From Haloterrigena sp. H1 (lineage in GTDB: Archaea; Halobacteriota; Halobacteria; Halobacteriales; Natrialbaceae): 64,000 nt of DNA. The position numbers and the translations under genes are program-made. Within the stretch, counting starts at the first letter, position 1; every line of letters begins with the position of its first letter. Shown here one piece after another: positions 1-8,359 of the stretch. Below the pieces are notes generated by a model. That model made no database searches. It saw nothing but the letters and a program-made list of their open reading frames with translations, and had not been told where the DNA came from. Location of the stretch: positions 434,001 through 498,000 of the forward strand of contig NZ_SMZK01000002.1 of assembly GCF_005938085.1 (NCBI RefSeq), read 5' to 3'.

Positions 1-202
1 TCATCACACGCCAGTAGGATTCAAATGGCGCCGTTGACCCGAGGCTCAGGCTCTCCGGGATTAACAACAGGATCGGCAGGACGAAGAACAGGCCGACGAA
101 CCCGAGTCCGAACAGCGCCAGGTGTCGGTTGGCGATCCGTCCTTCCAGCCCTTCGCCGATGATATGTGTCACTCTGCTCAGACCGCCCCGTTGGACGCTC
201 AT
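1..202 (-). CDS. ABC transporter permease, N-terminal part (cut by window edge)
   Basis: About 67 N-terminal residues are visible, starting at the ATG at 202 and running off the left edge. A polar N-terminus is followed by one strong hydrophobic segment (about residues 29-47, with the run FFVLPILLLIP), as at the start of PotB/ModB-type inner permeases. The ATG overlaps the stop of the downstream-reading ATPase gene by ATGA, so the two are translationally coupled. By context it is the membrane channel of the importer whose ATPase and binding protein lie at 199-2331. Substrate cannot be read from this fragment. Confidence 0.72.
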   Translation of the reverse strand, partial: MSVQRGGLSRVTHIIGEGLEGRIANRHLALFGLGFVGLFFVLPILLLIPESLSLGSTAPFESYWRVM

Positions 203-1242
203 AGGACGATCACCCGGTCAGCCGGGAACCTGAAGTAGACGTCGTCATCGACATCAATGTCCGGGAACCGTGTGGTGTGTGCAAGCGCCGTCGACCCGTC
301 TTCGAGTGCGGCCGACACCTCCGCACGGTTTCCGAGGTTCGCGATATCGGTCACAGTCGCGCTGAACTCGTTTTCGGCCTCTGTCGGCTCGAGGCACACC
401 TCGATGTCTTCCGGACGGACGTACAGTGAGACGGATTGATCGTCGTCGATGTTCGAATCGGGGAGCGTGATCCGCTTCGCATCGTTGTAGACGACAGCCT
501 GTCCATTCTCGTGGGTGACGGTGCCGGTGAACTGCGTGGACTTGCCGACGAACTCCGCGACGAACGGGGTGGCTGGGGACTCGTAGATCCGCTCAGGGCT
601 GTCGATCTGCTGCGCCTGGCCGTCGTTGAGGACGACGACCTTATCTGACATCGACAGCGCGTCCTCCTGGTCGTGGGTGACGTACAGCGTCGTGACGTTG
701 ACCTCGCGCTGAATGCGATTGAGCCAGCCACGCATCTCTTCACGGAGGACCCGATCGAGGCCCGTGAGGGGTTCGTCGAGCAGGAGGATGTCGGGCTCGT
801 AGGCAAGCGAGCGAGCGAGCGAGACGCGCTGTTGTTGCCCTCCGGAGAGTTCGCCCGGCTTGTGATCGCCGTGGTCGGGCATATCGACGAGCTCGAGCGA
901 CTCCTCGACGCGCTCTTCGACGTCGGCCGCCGAGTAGCCGTGCATCTTCAGCCCGTAGGCGATGTTCTCCCGGACGGTCATGTGGGGAAACAGCGCCGTC
1001 GACTGGAACGCCATCCCGATGTTGCGCTTCTCGGGTGGGAGGTCCGTCACGTCCGTCCCGCGAAGGCGAATGCGCCCATCGGTTGGTTCGACGAGACCGG
1101 CGATCGCGTGTAACGTGGTCGATTTCCCACAGCCGGAGGGGCCGAGCAATGTGACGAACTCTCCTTCCTCGATTCGAAAGGAGAGGTCATCGACGGCGCA
1201 GAGATCCCCGTAGTACTTCGTGAAGTTTTCTACTTCGAGCAT
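199..1242 (-). CDS. ABC transporter ATP-binding protein (PotA-like)
   Basis: 347 aa ATPase that powers import through the adjacent permease. Walker A GPSGCGKST lies at residues 34-42, the Q-loop glutamine near 80, signature LSGGQ at 132-136, Walker B ILLLDEPLTGLD at 152-163 and the H-loop histidine at about 190. The C-terminal third (from about 230) fits the TOBE/OB regulatory domain of the PotA/MalK/CysA group, and the length is normal. It sits between a solute-binding lipoprotein gene (7 bp upstream) and a permease (ATGA overlap). The PotD-like binding protein suggests a polyamine-type or other amine substrate. The family is certain; the substrate is inferred. Confidence 0.93.
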   Translation of the reverse strand: MLEVENFTKYYGDLCAVDDLSFRIEEGEFVTLLGPSGCGKSTTLHAIAGLVEPTDGRIRLRGTDVTDLPPEKRNIGMAFQSTALFPHMTVRENIAYGLKMHGYSAADVEERVEESLELVDMPDHGDHKPGELSGGQQQRVSLARSLAYEPDILLLDEPLTGLDRVLREEMRGWLNRIQREVNVTTLYVTHDQEDALSMSDKVVVLNDGQAQQIDSPERIYESPATPFVAEFVGKSTQFTGTVTHENGQAVVYNDAKRITLPDSNIDDDQSVSLYVRPEDIEVCLEPTEAENEFSATVTDIANLGNRAEVSAALEDGSTALAHTTRFPDIDVDDDVYFRFPADRVIVL

Positions 1243-1248
1243 TGGGGG

Positions 1249-2331
1249 TTAGTTCTGTTTGATGGTGTCGAGTCGCTGGGTCCACTCGTCCTCTTTCGGC
1301 AGTACCGCATCCCAGTCCCGGAAGGCCAGATCCTCGGCGGGCGCGTAGTCGGGGAGCTCCTGCATCGAACTCGGCGGGTTCTTGACCTGAACGGTGTAGT
1401 TCATCCCTTCGGAGAGAGACAGGAGGTTCTCCCGCTGGTAGGTATGATTGAGCAGCTCGTGGGCTGCCTCCTTGTTTTCTGTTCCTTTGACGATGGCGAG
1501 GTTGTCGGACCACCCCATCGCACCCTCCTCGGGGATGACGTACTCGATGTTGTCGTAGCCCTCGTTTTGCAGCGCGAGCACGCGGCCGCCCCAGGCCTCA
1601 CAGATCCACGCGTTCTCTTGGCGGAGGTAGCGAATCGATGTCGCGCCGTCGCCCCAGTAGGCGAAGACGTTTTGATTCTCCTCACGCGCCTGCTCGAACA
1701 TCGTGTCTGTTTTCTCTTCGTCATCCGGGACCTCGTTGATGTTGAGCCCCGCTGCAGCTGCAGCGTTCGACAACCGGTCGATCGTCCGGTCGATGAGAGA
1801 CACTTTTCCTTCGTATGCGGGGTCAAGAAGTGCGTCCCATGACGTGAGTTCGCCATCGACCTTGTCCGTATTGTATGCAAAGCCCGTCGCGCCGTTCTCG
1901 CGGATAAGGCCTATAGTGTCCTCGCCGTTCATGTTGAACGACAGCGTCCGCGCCGACTCCTTGATGTTCTTCTCGTAGTTCGGAACCTGCGAGAGATCGA
2001 TCGGCTCGAGGATGTCTTCCTGCTGGGCGCGTGCCATCCCGGTGTCGTTGAGCGCAACGACGTCGTACGACCCAGGGTTTTGCTTGATCAGCGAGATCAT
2101 CTCCGTCGTTCCGCCAGCCGATGTCCCCTGGACACCCATCTCCGAATCCCAGCTGTCGAACACGGACATCTGTGTCTCCTGTGTGTTTCCACCGAAACCG
2201 AGGAACCGGAGTTGGTTGCCCGAACTGCTACTGAGGATCGATGCGCATCCCGCTAGTGCTGTCAATGTCCCGGCGCCTGCTGTTGCCAGTACGTCCCGTC
2301 GGTTTGGCGTGCCTTTGTGTGTCATTGCCAT
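1249..2331 (-). CDS. ABC transporter substrate-binding lipoprotein (PotD-like)
   Basis: 360 aa extracellular solute-binding protein. The N-terminus carries a twin-arginine motif (RRDVL at 11-15) followed by a hydrophobic stretch and a lipobox LAGC ending at Cys29, so export is by Tat with lipid anchoring, the usual haloarchaeal arrangement. The mature part has the two-lobed layout of spermidine/putrescine-type binding proteins (SBP family 1/8). It is the promoter-proximal gene of the importer, and a TATA-like GGTATAATAG (plus-strand 2350-2359) lies 20-28 bp before its start. The substrate could be a polyamine, phosphonate or another cationic amine. The divergent acyl-CoA operon suggests a degradable amide or amine, which is inference. 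Confidence 0.88.
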   Translation of the reverse strand: MAMTHKGTPNRRDVLATAGAGTLTALAGCASILSSSSGNQLRFLGFGGNTQETQMSVFDSWDSEMGVQGTSAGGTTEMISLIKQNPGSYDVVALNDTGMARAQQEDILEPIDLSQVPNYEKNIKESARTLSFNMNGEDTIGLIRENGATGFAYNTDKVDGELTSWDALLDPAYEGKVSLIDRTIDRLSNAAAAAGLNINEVPDDEEKTDTMFEQAREENQNVFAYWGDGATSIRYLRQENAWICEAWGGRVLALQNEGYDNIEYVIPEEGAMGWSDNLAIVKGTENKEAAHELLNHTYQRENLLSLSEGMNYTVQVKNPPSSMQELPDYAPAEDLAFRDWDAVLPKEDEWTQRLDTIKQN

Positions 2332-2473
2332 GAGTTTCTATTACACAATGGTATAATAGTCTTTCCCAGAAATGCACCCCTCTTTTGGGAGAATTCTTAG
2401 TTAGAACCCGATGATTAGGAGCGAGCAAAGATTTATGTGTATAACTGATATGTGTCTACGTAGTCGCTTGACC
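2332..2473. promoter_or_regulatory. Divergent promoter region between importer and acyl-CoA operon
   Basis: 142 bp between the divergent starts at 2331 (minus) and 2474 (plus). Minus-strand TATA-like element: reverse complement of 2350-2359, about 24 bp before the ATG, fitting a nearly leaderless transcript. Plus-strand TATA-like element: TTTATGTGTATAA around 2431-2443, 30-40 bp before the ATG at 2474. An Lrp-type regulator is encoded at the end of the plus-strand operon, so this region is a plausible operator. No clear palindrome was found by eye. Confidence 0.4.
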
Positions 2474-3274
2474 ATGACTACCACAGACACTGTGACGGAG
2501 GAACCAACACGGTATGAACGTGATGGGGCCGTCGCACGCGTCCGGCTGAATCGCCCCGATAGTCTCAACGCAGTGACGCCCGCGTTGTACGAAGGTATCC
2601 GTGACGGCCTCGAGCGAGCAGCCGACGACGATGCGCGCGTCGTCGTCCTCGAAGGTGAAGGACGGGCCTTCTGCGTGGGTGCTGACATGGAGAACCACGA
2701 CGAGGCCGAACGCACCCAGAAGGAGCGCCGTGAATACGTCTGGCAGGCACAGGAGGCCGCCAAAGCAGTCCAAACACATCCGCAACCGGTGGTCGCGAAG
2801 GTTCAGGGGTACGCCATCGGTGCGGGCGCTGAACTCGCGTTGAGCGCTGATTTCGTACTCATGGGCGAGGACGCGGAGCTCCGGTTTCCGGAGGTGTCGA
2901 TCGGAACGTACATCGGCGGCGGTGTCACGTACACGCTGGCCGCGCGCGTCGGGCAGGCCCGCGCGAAGGAACTCGTCCTCTCGGCGGCGTCACTGACTGG
3001 TTCGGAAGCAGCCGATGAAGGCGTCGTGACGAGTGCACATCCCGAAGGAGAACTCGAGGACGCCGTCGACGAGTTGGCCGAGGACCTTGCGGGGAACGCC
3101 CCGACTCCGATGGAGTTCGCCAAAGAACAGTTCGGGCGTGTCGGCCAGGCGACACGGGACGACATGCTGACAGCCGAGGCCGAAGCGCTGCTGGCCTGTA
3201 TGGCAACCGACGACTGGCAAGAGGGTGTCGACGCGTTCGCCGAGGACCGCGAGCCGTCGTTCGAGGGGGTCTAA
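2474..3274 (+). CDS. Enoyl-CoA hydratase/isomerase family protein (first copy)
   Basis: 266 aa crotonase-fold protein acting on an acyl-CoA thioester. The oxyanion-hole region GEGRAFCVGAD and the GAELALSAD and PEVSIG..IGGG segments match the fold. The two positions that hold the catalytic glutamates of true enoyl-CoA hydratases both appear to be Glu here, so hydration of a 2-enoyl-CoA is credible. The ATG at 2474 is chosen because the family N-terminus begins there; an in-frame start at 2411 would add residues with no family match and overlap the promoter. It is the first gene of a tight operon (2 bp gap to the synthetase). Confidence 0.9.
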   Translation: MTTTDTVTEEPTRYERDGAVARVRLNRPDSLNAVTPALYEGIRDGLERAADDDARVVVLEGEGRAFCVGADMENHDEAERTQKERREYVWQAQEAAKAVQTHPQPVVAKVQGYAIGAGAELALSADFVLMGEDAELRFPEVSIGTYIGGGVTYTLAARVGQARAKELVLSAASLTGSEAADEGVVTSAHPEGELEDAVDELAEDLAGNAPTPMEFAKEQFGRVGQATRDDMLTAEAEALLACMATDDWQEGVDAFAEDREPSFEGV

Positions 3275-3276
3275 CC

Positions 3277-5469
3277 GTGTCGAACCGTTCGACTGACATC
3301 GACCGGATCATGGACCCCGACTCGGTGGCGATCGTCGGCGCTTCCACCGACGAAACGAAGCGGGGGTATCAGGCGATCGAAACCCTCCAGGAAGGCGGCT
3401 ACGAGGGCAATATCTACCCGGTCAACCCCTCAGCCGACGAGATCCGCGGCCTCGAGGTCTACCCGACCGTCTCCGCGATTCCCGGTCGCGTCGATCTCGC
3501 GCTCATCGTCACCCCGGCACCGATCGTCCCGCAGATCCTCGAGGACTGTGCGGACACCGACCTCGCGGGCGCGGTGGTCATCGCCGTCGGGTTCGGTGAA
3601 GCCGGCGAAGATGGGCAGGAACTCGAAGACGAGATCGTCTCTCTCGCGCGCGAGCACGGCGTCAGACTGATCGGACCGAACACTTCTGGGATGATCAACG
3701 TCCATCAGGGCCTGAACCTCGTTGGCGCGGACACGGTCCCCGAAGGTAACCTCGCACTGCTCTGTCAGAGCGGGAACATGGCTATCTCGCTGTTCACCGA
3801 GGCCGCCACTCGAGAGGGCGTCGGCTTCAGCCACTACGTCGGCGTCGGGAACGAGGCCGACCTCCAGTTCCACGAGTACCTCCCCTTCTTCGACGATGAC
3901 CCCGAAACCGATGCGATCGTCTGCTATGTCGAGGGCATGAGCGATGGCCGAGCCTTCCTCGAGCAGGCTCGTGAGGTGACGGCTGACACGCCGATCGTCG
4001 TCCTGAAGAGCGGACGGTCGGACGTGGGCAAGCGTTCGGCCTCGTCTCACACCGGGTCGCTGGCCGGCGACGCTGCGGTGACGGATGCCGTCCTCGAGCA
4101 GGCGGGCGTCGTCAGCGTCGAGCGCTCGGACGAACTCCTGTCGGTCGCGAACGCGCTGTCGTCGCTTCCCAGCGCCGACGGTGAGAACGTCGCCATCCTC
4201 GCGGACGGTGGCGGCCACGCGACGCTCGCAGCGGACGCCCTCGCCGAACGCGGGCTCTCCGTCCCGCAACTCACCGCTGAAACGCAGGAAAAACTTCAAG
4301 ACGTCCTCCCGGACGCAGCTAGCGTCGTCAATCCGGTCGACGTTGCAGGCGGCACCGACGAGGATCAGTCCGTGTTCGTCGACTGCGCGGAGGCCATCAT
4401 CGCCGATCCGAACGTGGACACGCTCATGCTCTCCGGCCTCTTCGGCGGCTACGGGATCCGCTTTGCCGAACAGTACACCGACGTCGAGATCGAGGCGGCA
4501 TACGATCTTGCCGACCTTGCGGCCGAACACGGGAAACCGCTCGTCGTCCAGAGCGCCTACGAAGGATTCGACACGGACCCGCACGCGGTCCTGCGAGAAA
4601 ATGGAATTCCGGTCGTCGAATCGCTCGACGTCGCGACCGCGAGTCTCGAGGCCCTAACGACGTACGGCGGGCGTGTCGCAGCCGCCAGCGAGAGCAGTGA
4701 CTTCGCGCTCGCGGACACGCCCGACACGTCCGAGACGATCACCGACTCGGTCGCTAGTGGCCGAACGCAGCTCTCGGAGTTCGAGTCCAAGCGCGCGCTC
4801 TCGGAGGCAAACCTCCCGATCACGCCCTTCGAACTCGCGACTAGCCCGGAGGACGCACGGGCGGCTGCCGCATCGGTCGATGGGCCGGTCGCAATGAAGA
4901 TCGTCTCGCCCGACATCGTCCACAAGTCAGATGCGGGCGGCGTCGCACTCAAAATATCCACCGAGGAGGCAAGCGACACCTACGACGACCTACTTGCGGC
5001 GGCCCGCGACTACGACCCTGGCGCACAGATAGACGGCGTGCTCGTGTCACCGATGGCCGACGCCGGCGTCGAACTCATCGTGGGTGTCGTCGACGACGAG
5101 CAGTTCGGCCCCGTGGTCATGTGTGGCCTCGGCGGTGTCTTCGTCGAAGTACTGGAAGACGTCGCATTCCGAGCACTGCCGCTTACCGAAGCCGACGCTC
5201 GATGGCTGCTCGAGGACATCGATGCCCAGGAACTGCTCGACGGCGCCCGCGGCAATCCGCCAGTGGATCGCGATGCGGTCGTCGACCTCCTGATCTCGGT
5301 CTCCGAATTCGTCGAGGCCAATCCGTCGGTGTCCGAACTGGACTTGAATCCCGTCTTCGCTACCGAAGACGGCGTCGAGGTCGTCGATGCTTCGATCACG
5401 ATCGATGACGATGCGACCGTGCGAGTCGACAGTGAGCCAGTCCCATCAGGAGGAACGACCGATGATTGA
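3277..5469 (+). CDS. Acyl-CoA synthetase (ADP-forming), fused alpha-beta type
   Basis: 730 aa NDP-forming acetate/acyl-CoA ligase. Order: CoA-binding Rossmann domain (about 8-135), succinyl-CoA-ligase-like domain with the phospho-histidine motif SSHTGSLAG (His258), linker, then an ATP-grasp beta domain (about 495-710; AMKIVSPDIVHKSDAGG). Alpha and beta domains are fused, as in haloarchaeal Acd enzymes. It interconverts acyl-CoA + ADP + Pi with acid + ATP. Between two crotonase genes it probably activates, or harvests ATP from, the acid of the pathway. Start is GTG at 3277; the stop overlaps the next gene by 8 bp. The acyl group is unknown. Confidence 0.93.
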   Translation: MSNRSTDIDRIMDPDSVAIVGASTDETKRGYQAIETLQEGGYEGNIYPVNPSADEIRGLEVYPTVSAIPGRVDLALIVTPAPIVPQILEDCADTDLAGAVVIAVGFGEAGEDGQELEDEIVSLAREHGVRLIGPNTSGMINVHQGLNLVGADTVPEGNLALLCQSGNMAISLFTEAATREGVGFSHYVGVGNEADLQFHEYLPFFDDDPETDAIVCYVEGMSDGRAFLEQAREVTADTPIVVLKSGRSDVGKRSASSHTGSLAGDAAVTDAVLEQAGVVSVERSDELLSVANALSSLPSADGENVAILADGGGHATLAADALAERGLSVPQLTAETQEKLQDVLPDAASVVNPVDVAGGTDEDQSVFVDCAEAIIADPNVDTLMLSGLFGGYGIRFAEQYTDVEIEAAYDLADLAAEHGKPLVVQSAYEGFDTDPHAVLRENGIPVVESLDVATASLEALTTYGGRVAAASESSDFALADTPDTSETITDSVASGRTQLSEFESKRALSEANLPITPFELATSPEDARAAAASVDGPVAMKIVSPDIVHKSDAGGVALKISTEEASDTYDDLLAAARDYDPGAQIDGVLVSPMADAGVELIVGVVDDEQFGPVVMCGLGGVFVEVLEDVAFRALPLTEADARWLLEDIDAQELLDGARGNPPVDRDAVVDLLISVSEFVEANPSVSELDLNPVFATEDGVEVVDASITIDDDATVRVDSEPVPSGGTTDD

Positions 5470-6259
5470 GGTCGATGGACCATTGCACGTCGAACGGACC
5501 GATGATCACGTCGCTTGCATCATGTACGACCGGCCCGATGCGATGAACGCATACAACGAGCCCCTGCTTCGAGGAGCGGTCGAGGCGTTCGAGCGCCTGG
5601 ATGACCGAGACGAGACCCGAGCGATCGTTCTCACGGGCGCTGGCGACGCGTTCTGTGCCGGCGTGGACCTGAACGACATGCCCCTGACCCCAGAGATGGA
5701 CTTCGCCGAGTATGAGACGGGACTGGGTCTGTTCCAGAACGTCGTCCGGACGATCCGCGGAATCGATACGCCCGTCATCGCGGCGATCAACGGCTACGCG
5801 CTCGGAGCTGGCTGTGATACGGCACTGGCCTGTGACTTCCGCATCGTCAGCGACGAGGGTGTCATCGGCGAGACGTTCATCGACGTCGGATTCGTCCCTG
5901 GCGACGGTGGTGCGTTCCTCCTGCCACGACTGATCGGCGAGGCACGCGCAAAGGAGCTTATCTTCACCGGCCGGAAGCTCACAGGCAAGGAAATCGTCGA
6001 GTGGGACCTCGCACGCGAGCAGGTCGCTGCGGACGAACTGCTCGAGGCGGCCACTGCATTTGCGACTCGACTAGCCGGACGCCCACCGATCGCACTCGCC
6101 CAGAGCAAGCGGCTCGTCAACGAGAGCTTCGATGTAGACCTCGAGCGCGCGCTCGAAGACGCCACCCGCGCACAGCGGATCTGTTCACAGACGGATGACC
6201 ACGAGGAGGCGGTCGCTGCCTTCCAAGAGGACCGGGAACCGGAGTTCGAGGGACAATGA
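5462..6259 (+). CDS. Crotonase-family protein (second copy, PaaG-like active site)
   Basis: 265 aa. The ATG at 5462 overlaps the end of the synthetase gene. Fold motifs include GAGDAFCAGVD and a GCDTALACDFRI ... FIDVGFVPGDGG ... LLPRLIG stretch. At the two positions where hydratases have Glu, this copy appears to have Asp and Phe, while GDGG keeps an acidic residue as in PaaG-like isomerases. An isomerase or other crotonase reaction is therefore more likely than plain hydration. It shares ALACDFRI and LLPRL-type segments with the PaaG-like group. Coupling to the synthetase upstream and to the nitrilase downstream (ATGA overlap) argues for one pathway. The exact reaction is unknown. Confidence 0.88.
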   Translation: MIEVDGPLHVERTDDHVACIMYDRPDAMNAYNEPLLRGAVEAFERLDDRDETRAIVLTGAGDAFCAGVDLNDMPLTPEMDFAEYETGLGLFQNVVRTIRGIDTPVIAAINGYALGAGCDTALACDFRIVSDEGVIGETFIDVGFVPGDGGAFLLPRLIGEARAKELIFTGRKLTGKEIVEWDLAREQVAADELLEAATAFATRLAGRPPIALAQSKRLVNESFDVDLERALEDATRAQRICSQTDDHEEAVAAFQEDREPEFEGQ

Positions 6260-7044
6260 AGCGATTCACAGCCAGTGTCGTCCAATTTGACAGCACGCTC
6301 GGGACGGCAGATGACGGAACGCTCGACCGGATGGCTAAGGCGATCGCTGCCGCCGATGCGGACCTGGTGGTATTCCCGGAACTCGCGACGACCGGGTATC
6401 ACGTCTTCGAGAACCTCTCCGACGTAGCAGAATCCATTCCGGGTCCGACGACTGAAATTCTGAGTGCGGCTGCTGCCGACGCCGGGACCGCGGTGCTGTT
6501 CGGAATGCCTGTCCAAGACGGCGACGATGTCTACAACTGTGCGGTTTGGCTCGACGCCGATGGAGCCGTGCGTGCGCGCTATGACAAGCGCCACCTCTGG
6601 GGCGACGAGGCTGCACATTACGCAGTTGGTGATGCGTACACCGTCGTCGACGCACCGTTCGGCCGGGTTGGTATCCAGATCTGTTACGATCTGAACTTTC
6701 CCGCTGCGAGTCTGGCGCTCGCGCGTGCCGAGTGTGACGTCGTGGTCAACATCGCTGCCTGGTCGGTCCAGATGGAACGCGACTGGCACACGCTGTTGCC
6801 CGCGCGCGCAGTCGAACAGGGCGCGTACGTGATCGGCTGTAACCGCGCCGGCACGGAGGCCGGAAACACGTTCTGTGGACACAGCAAAGTGATCGAACCC
6901 GATGGGACGACGGTCGTCGAGATGGGAACCGGATCCGGCCAGGTCGCTGTCACACTTGACCCTGGCGTAGTCGCGGCCGAGCATGAACGAAACCCGATGC
7001 GCGCGGACCGTCCAGTAATCGACGCCGATACGGTCCGACAGTGA
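6256..7044 (+). CDS. Carbon-nitrogen hydrolase (nitrilase/amidase superfamily)
   Basis: 262 aa. The nitrilase-superfamily triad is visible: Glu42 (VVFPELATTGY), Lys111 (RYDKRHLW) and nucleophile Cys143 (IQICYDLNFP). It hydrolyses a non-peptide C-N bond (amide, carbamoyl or nitrile) and releases ammonia. Length is normal for the amidase branch (about 260-280 aa). It ends the catabolic operon with an ATGA overlap to the preceding crotonase. With a PotABCD-like importer upstream it may release an acid from an imported amide or carbamoyl amine, which the synthetase then turns into a CoA ester. Fold and catalytic type are clear; the substrate is inferred. Confidence 0.92.
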   Translation: MKRFTASVVQFDSTLGTADDGTLDRMAKAIAAADADLVVFPELATTGYHVFENLSDVAESIPGPTTEILSAAAADAGTAVLFGMPVQDGDDVYNCAVWLDADGAVRARYDKRHLWGDEAAHYAVGDAYTVVDAPFGRVGIQICYDLNFPAASLALARAECDVVVNIAAWSVQMERDWHTLLPARAVEQGAYVIGCNRAGTEAGNTFCGHSKVIEPDGTTVVEMGTGSGQVAVTLDPGVVAAEHERNPMRADRPVIDADTVRQ

Positions 7045-7140
7045 CCGTATCCGTGGTCCGATTGGGTGCCTTCCAACCAAATTCCACGAAGATCGGAACT
7101 AACCTAACATATTAACGAGATGCATACCAATAACCAGTCG

Positions 7141-7713
7141 ATGCCGAAGGTAGCGCTCGACGAGGTGGACTTCCAGATCCTCCGCCGGCTTGACGAGAAC
7201 GGGGATATCGACGTTGACGAACTGAGCGAGGAACTCGACGTCAGTACCTCTACGATCTACTATCGGATGGAGAACTATCGTGAGAAAGACATCGTGAAGG
7301 GAGAGATCGCTCAGCTTGATCCCCAGAAACTCGGCCTCGAGCTGACAGCGATCACCGAAATCAATGCCGACTACGACGGTCCCGGGTACGAGGAAGTTGC
7401 CGAGAAAATAGCCGGCCTCTCCGGCGTTCAGCGAGTCTTCTTCATGCTCGGTGAGATGTCGTTCTACGTGCTCTCACGCGTGCGCGATCACGAGCACCTC
7501 CAAAAGCTAATGGAAGAGATCATCCAGACCGAAGGCGTGGATAACTCGACGACAAACATTGTCCTGCGGACGTTCAAGGATGAGGACCGCCTGTTAGTCA
7601 ACTATGACGATGAGGACCATTTCGCCTTCCTCGACAGGAGGTCCCGATGGGGTATGGCTTACGATCTCCTGAGGGGGAGATTGCTGTGTCCCCTGTTGTT
7701 GTTGTATCGATGA
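7141..7713 (+). CDS. Lrp/AsnC-family transcriptional regulator with altered C-terminus
   Basis: N-terminal HTH (DFQILRRLDENG ... STSTIYYRMENYR) followed by an RAM/AsnC-like effector domain (through about RTFKDEDRLLVNYD). A TATA-like AACATATTAAC at 7105-7115 lies about 30 bp before the ATG at 7141, favouring this start over the in-frame ATG at 7120. After about 7620 the reading frame runs into the antisense of a truncated TRAM-protein gene, so the last 30 or so residues (FLDRRSRWG and after) are not native. The regulatory core looks whole. It lies 96 bp past the nitrilase and probably controls the neighbouring operon or importer. Confidence 0.85.
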   Translation: MPKVALDEVDFQILRRLDENGDIDVDELSEELDVSTSTIYYRMENYREKDIVKGEIAQLDPQKLGLELTAITEINADYDGPGYEEVAEKIAGLSGVQRVFFMLGEMSFYVLSRVRDHEHLQKLMEEIIQTEGVDNSTTNIVLRTFKDEDRLLVNYDDEDHFAFLDRRSRWGMAYDLLRGRLLCPLLLLYR

Positions 7714-7878
7714 CTCTGTTGAGGCAGGAGACTCAAGAACCGCTACCCGATACGTTTCGTCGGCTGACAACGCCTCGTGATCAACTTCACTCGAGGGAAC
7801 TTCAACAACGTATGTTCCATTTCGCTTTTCGATTGGAGCGCTGAACAGAGAGCGGAGAGAATCTGGAATTTCGACCAT
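7594..7878 (-). pseudogene. TRAM-domain protein, N-terminal remnant
   Basis: The first 80 or so residues (MVEIPDSLRSLFSAPIEKR ... PPVEEGE) match the N-terminal extension of small haloarchaeal TRAM-domain RNA-binding proteins, in which the TRAM domain follows directly after the VEEGE-type linker. Here that domain is missing: after GEM the frame reads a few junk residues and stops. The loss point lies where the convergent Lrp gene also loses its native tail, so one deletion (near 7606-7640) removed the 3' ends of both genes. The product would lack its functional domain. Family identification rests on recalled family sequences, not a search. Confidence 0.6.
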
Positions 7879-7994
7879 TGAGTTTCTAGTGTTCAGTACC
7901 CACGGGACAAGTAAGTTTCAGTACTTCACAAAGCTGGTCCTCGTGGATTGCATCGTCTGCTCGCCCGATAGTAGACTCACCCAGTACAGCTGAA

Positions 7995-8177
7995 TTAGTT
8001 ATCGGTCAGTCGCAGAACAATAAGAATGACCAGGGTGAGTGGGAGAATATACATAAGAAGAATAGCAACTAACTCGATGGCCATATTAACTGCACTACCG
8101 CCTCCAGAACTTGTCTGTATGAATATAAGGACAACAAACCAGAGAGTGACTAACTGAGTGATCGATATATCGTCCAT
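7995..8177 (-). CDS. Small two-segment membrane protein
   Basis: 60 aa from the ATG at 8177. Two hydrophobic stretches (about residues 8-20, and 32-56 with LLMYILPLTLVILIVL) flank a short polar loop TSSGGGSAVN. A longer start at 8219 would add a polar 14-residue lead. The function is not recognised; similar tiny membrane proteins are widespread in haloarchaea. Local sequence is AT-richer than the flanking operons. The next gene on this strand begins at 8773, so this is probably a single-gene unit. Confidence 0.5.
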   Translation of the reverse strand: MDDISITQLVTLWFVVLIFIQTSSGGGSAVNMAIELVAILLMYILPLTLVILIVLRLTDN

Positions 8178-8359
8178 TGAAAGAGGTGTCAATAAATAGT
8201 AGTTTGTAGAACAAGACATTTTCGATAACAGTAGACAGTAGCGCGATTTCTTTATTCAGAATCATGCCTGAAACTGAATTGGGCAGTTCGGTCACTACAC
8301 GTGCGTATTGTGCAGTTTCTTAGAACACACTCGGATCACGCGTGCTCAGACTCGGGGCA

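Noticed and set aside
3430..4584. A 384-codon minus-strand frame inside the acyl-CoA synthetase.
   Set aside because: Antisense shadow; Arg/Asp-rich without motifs.
5794..7080. A 428-codon minus-strand frame over the nitrilase.
   Set aside because: Same reason; the plus-strand nitrilase triad is clear.
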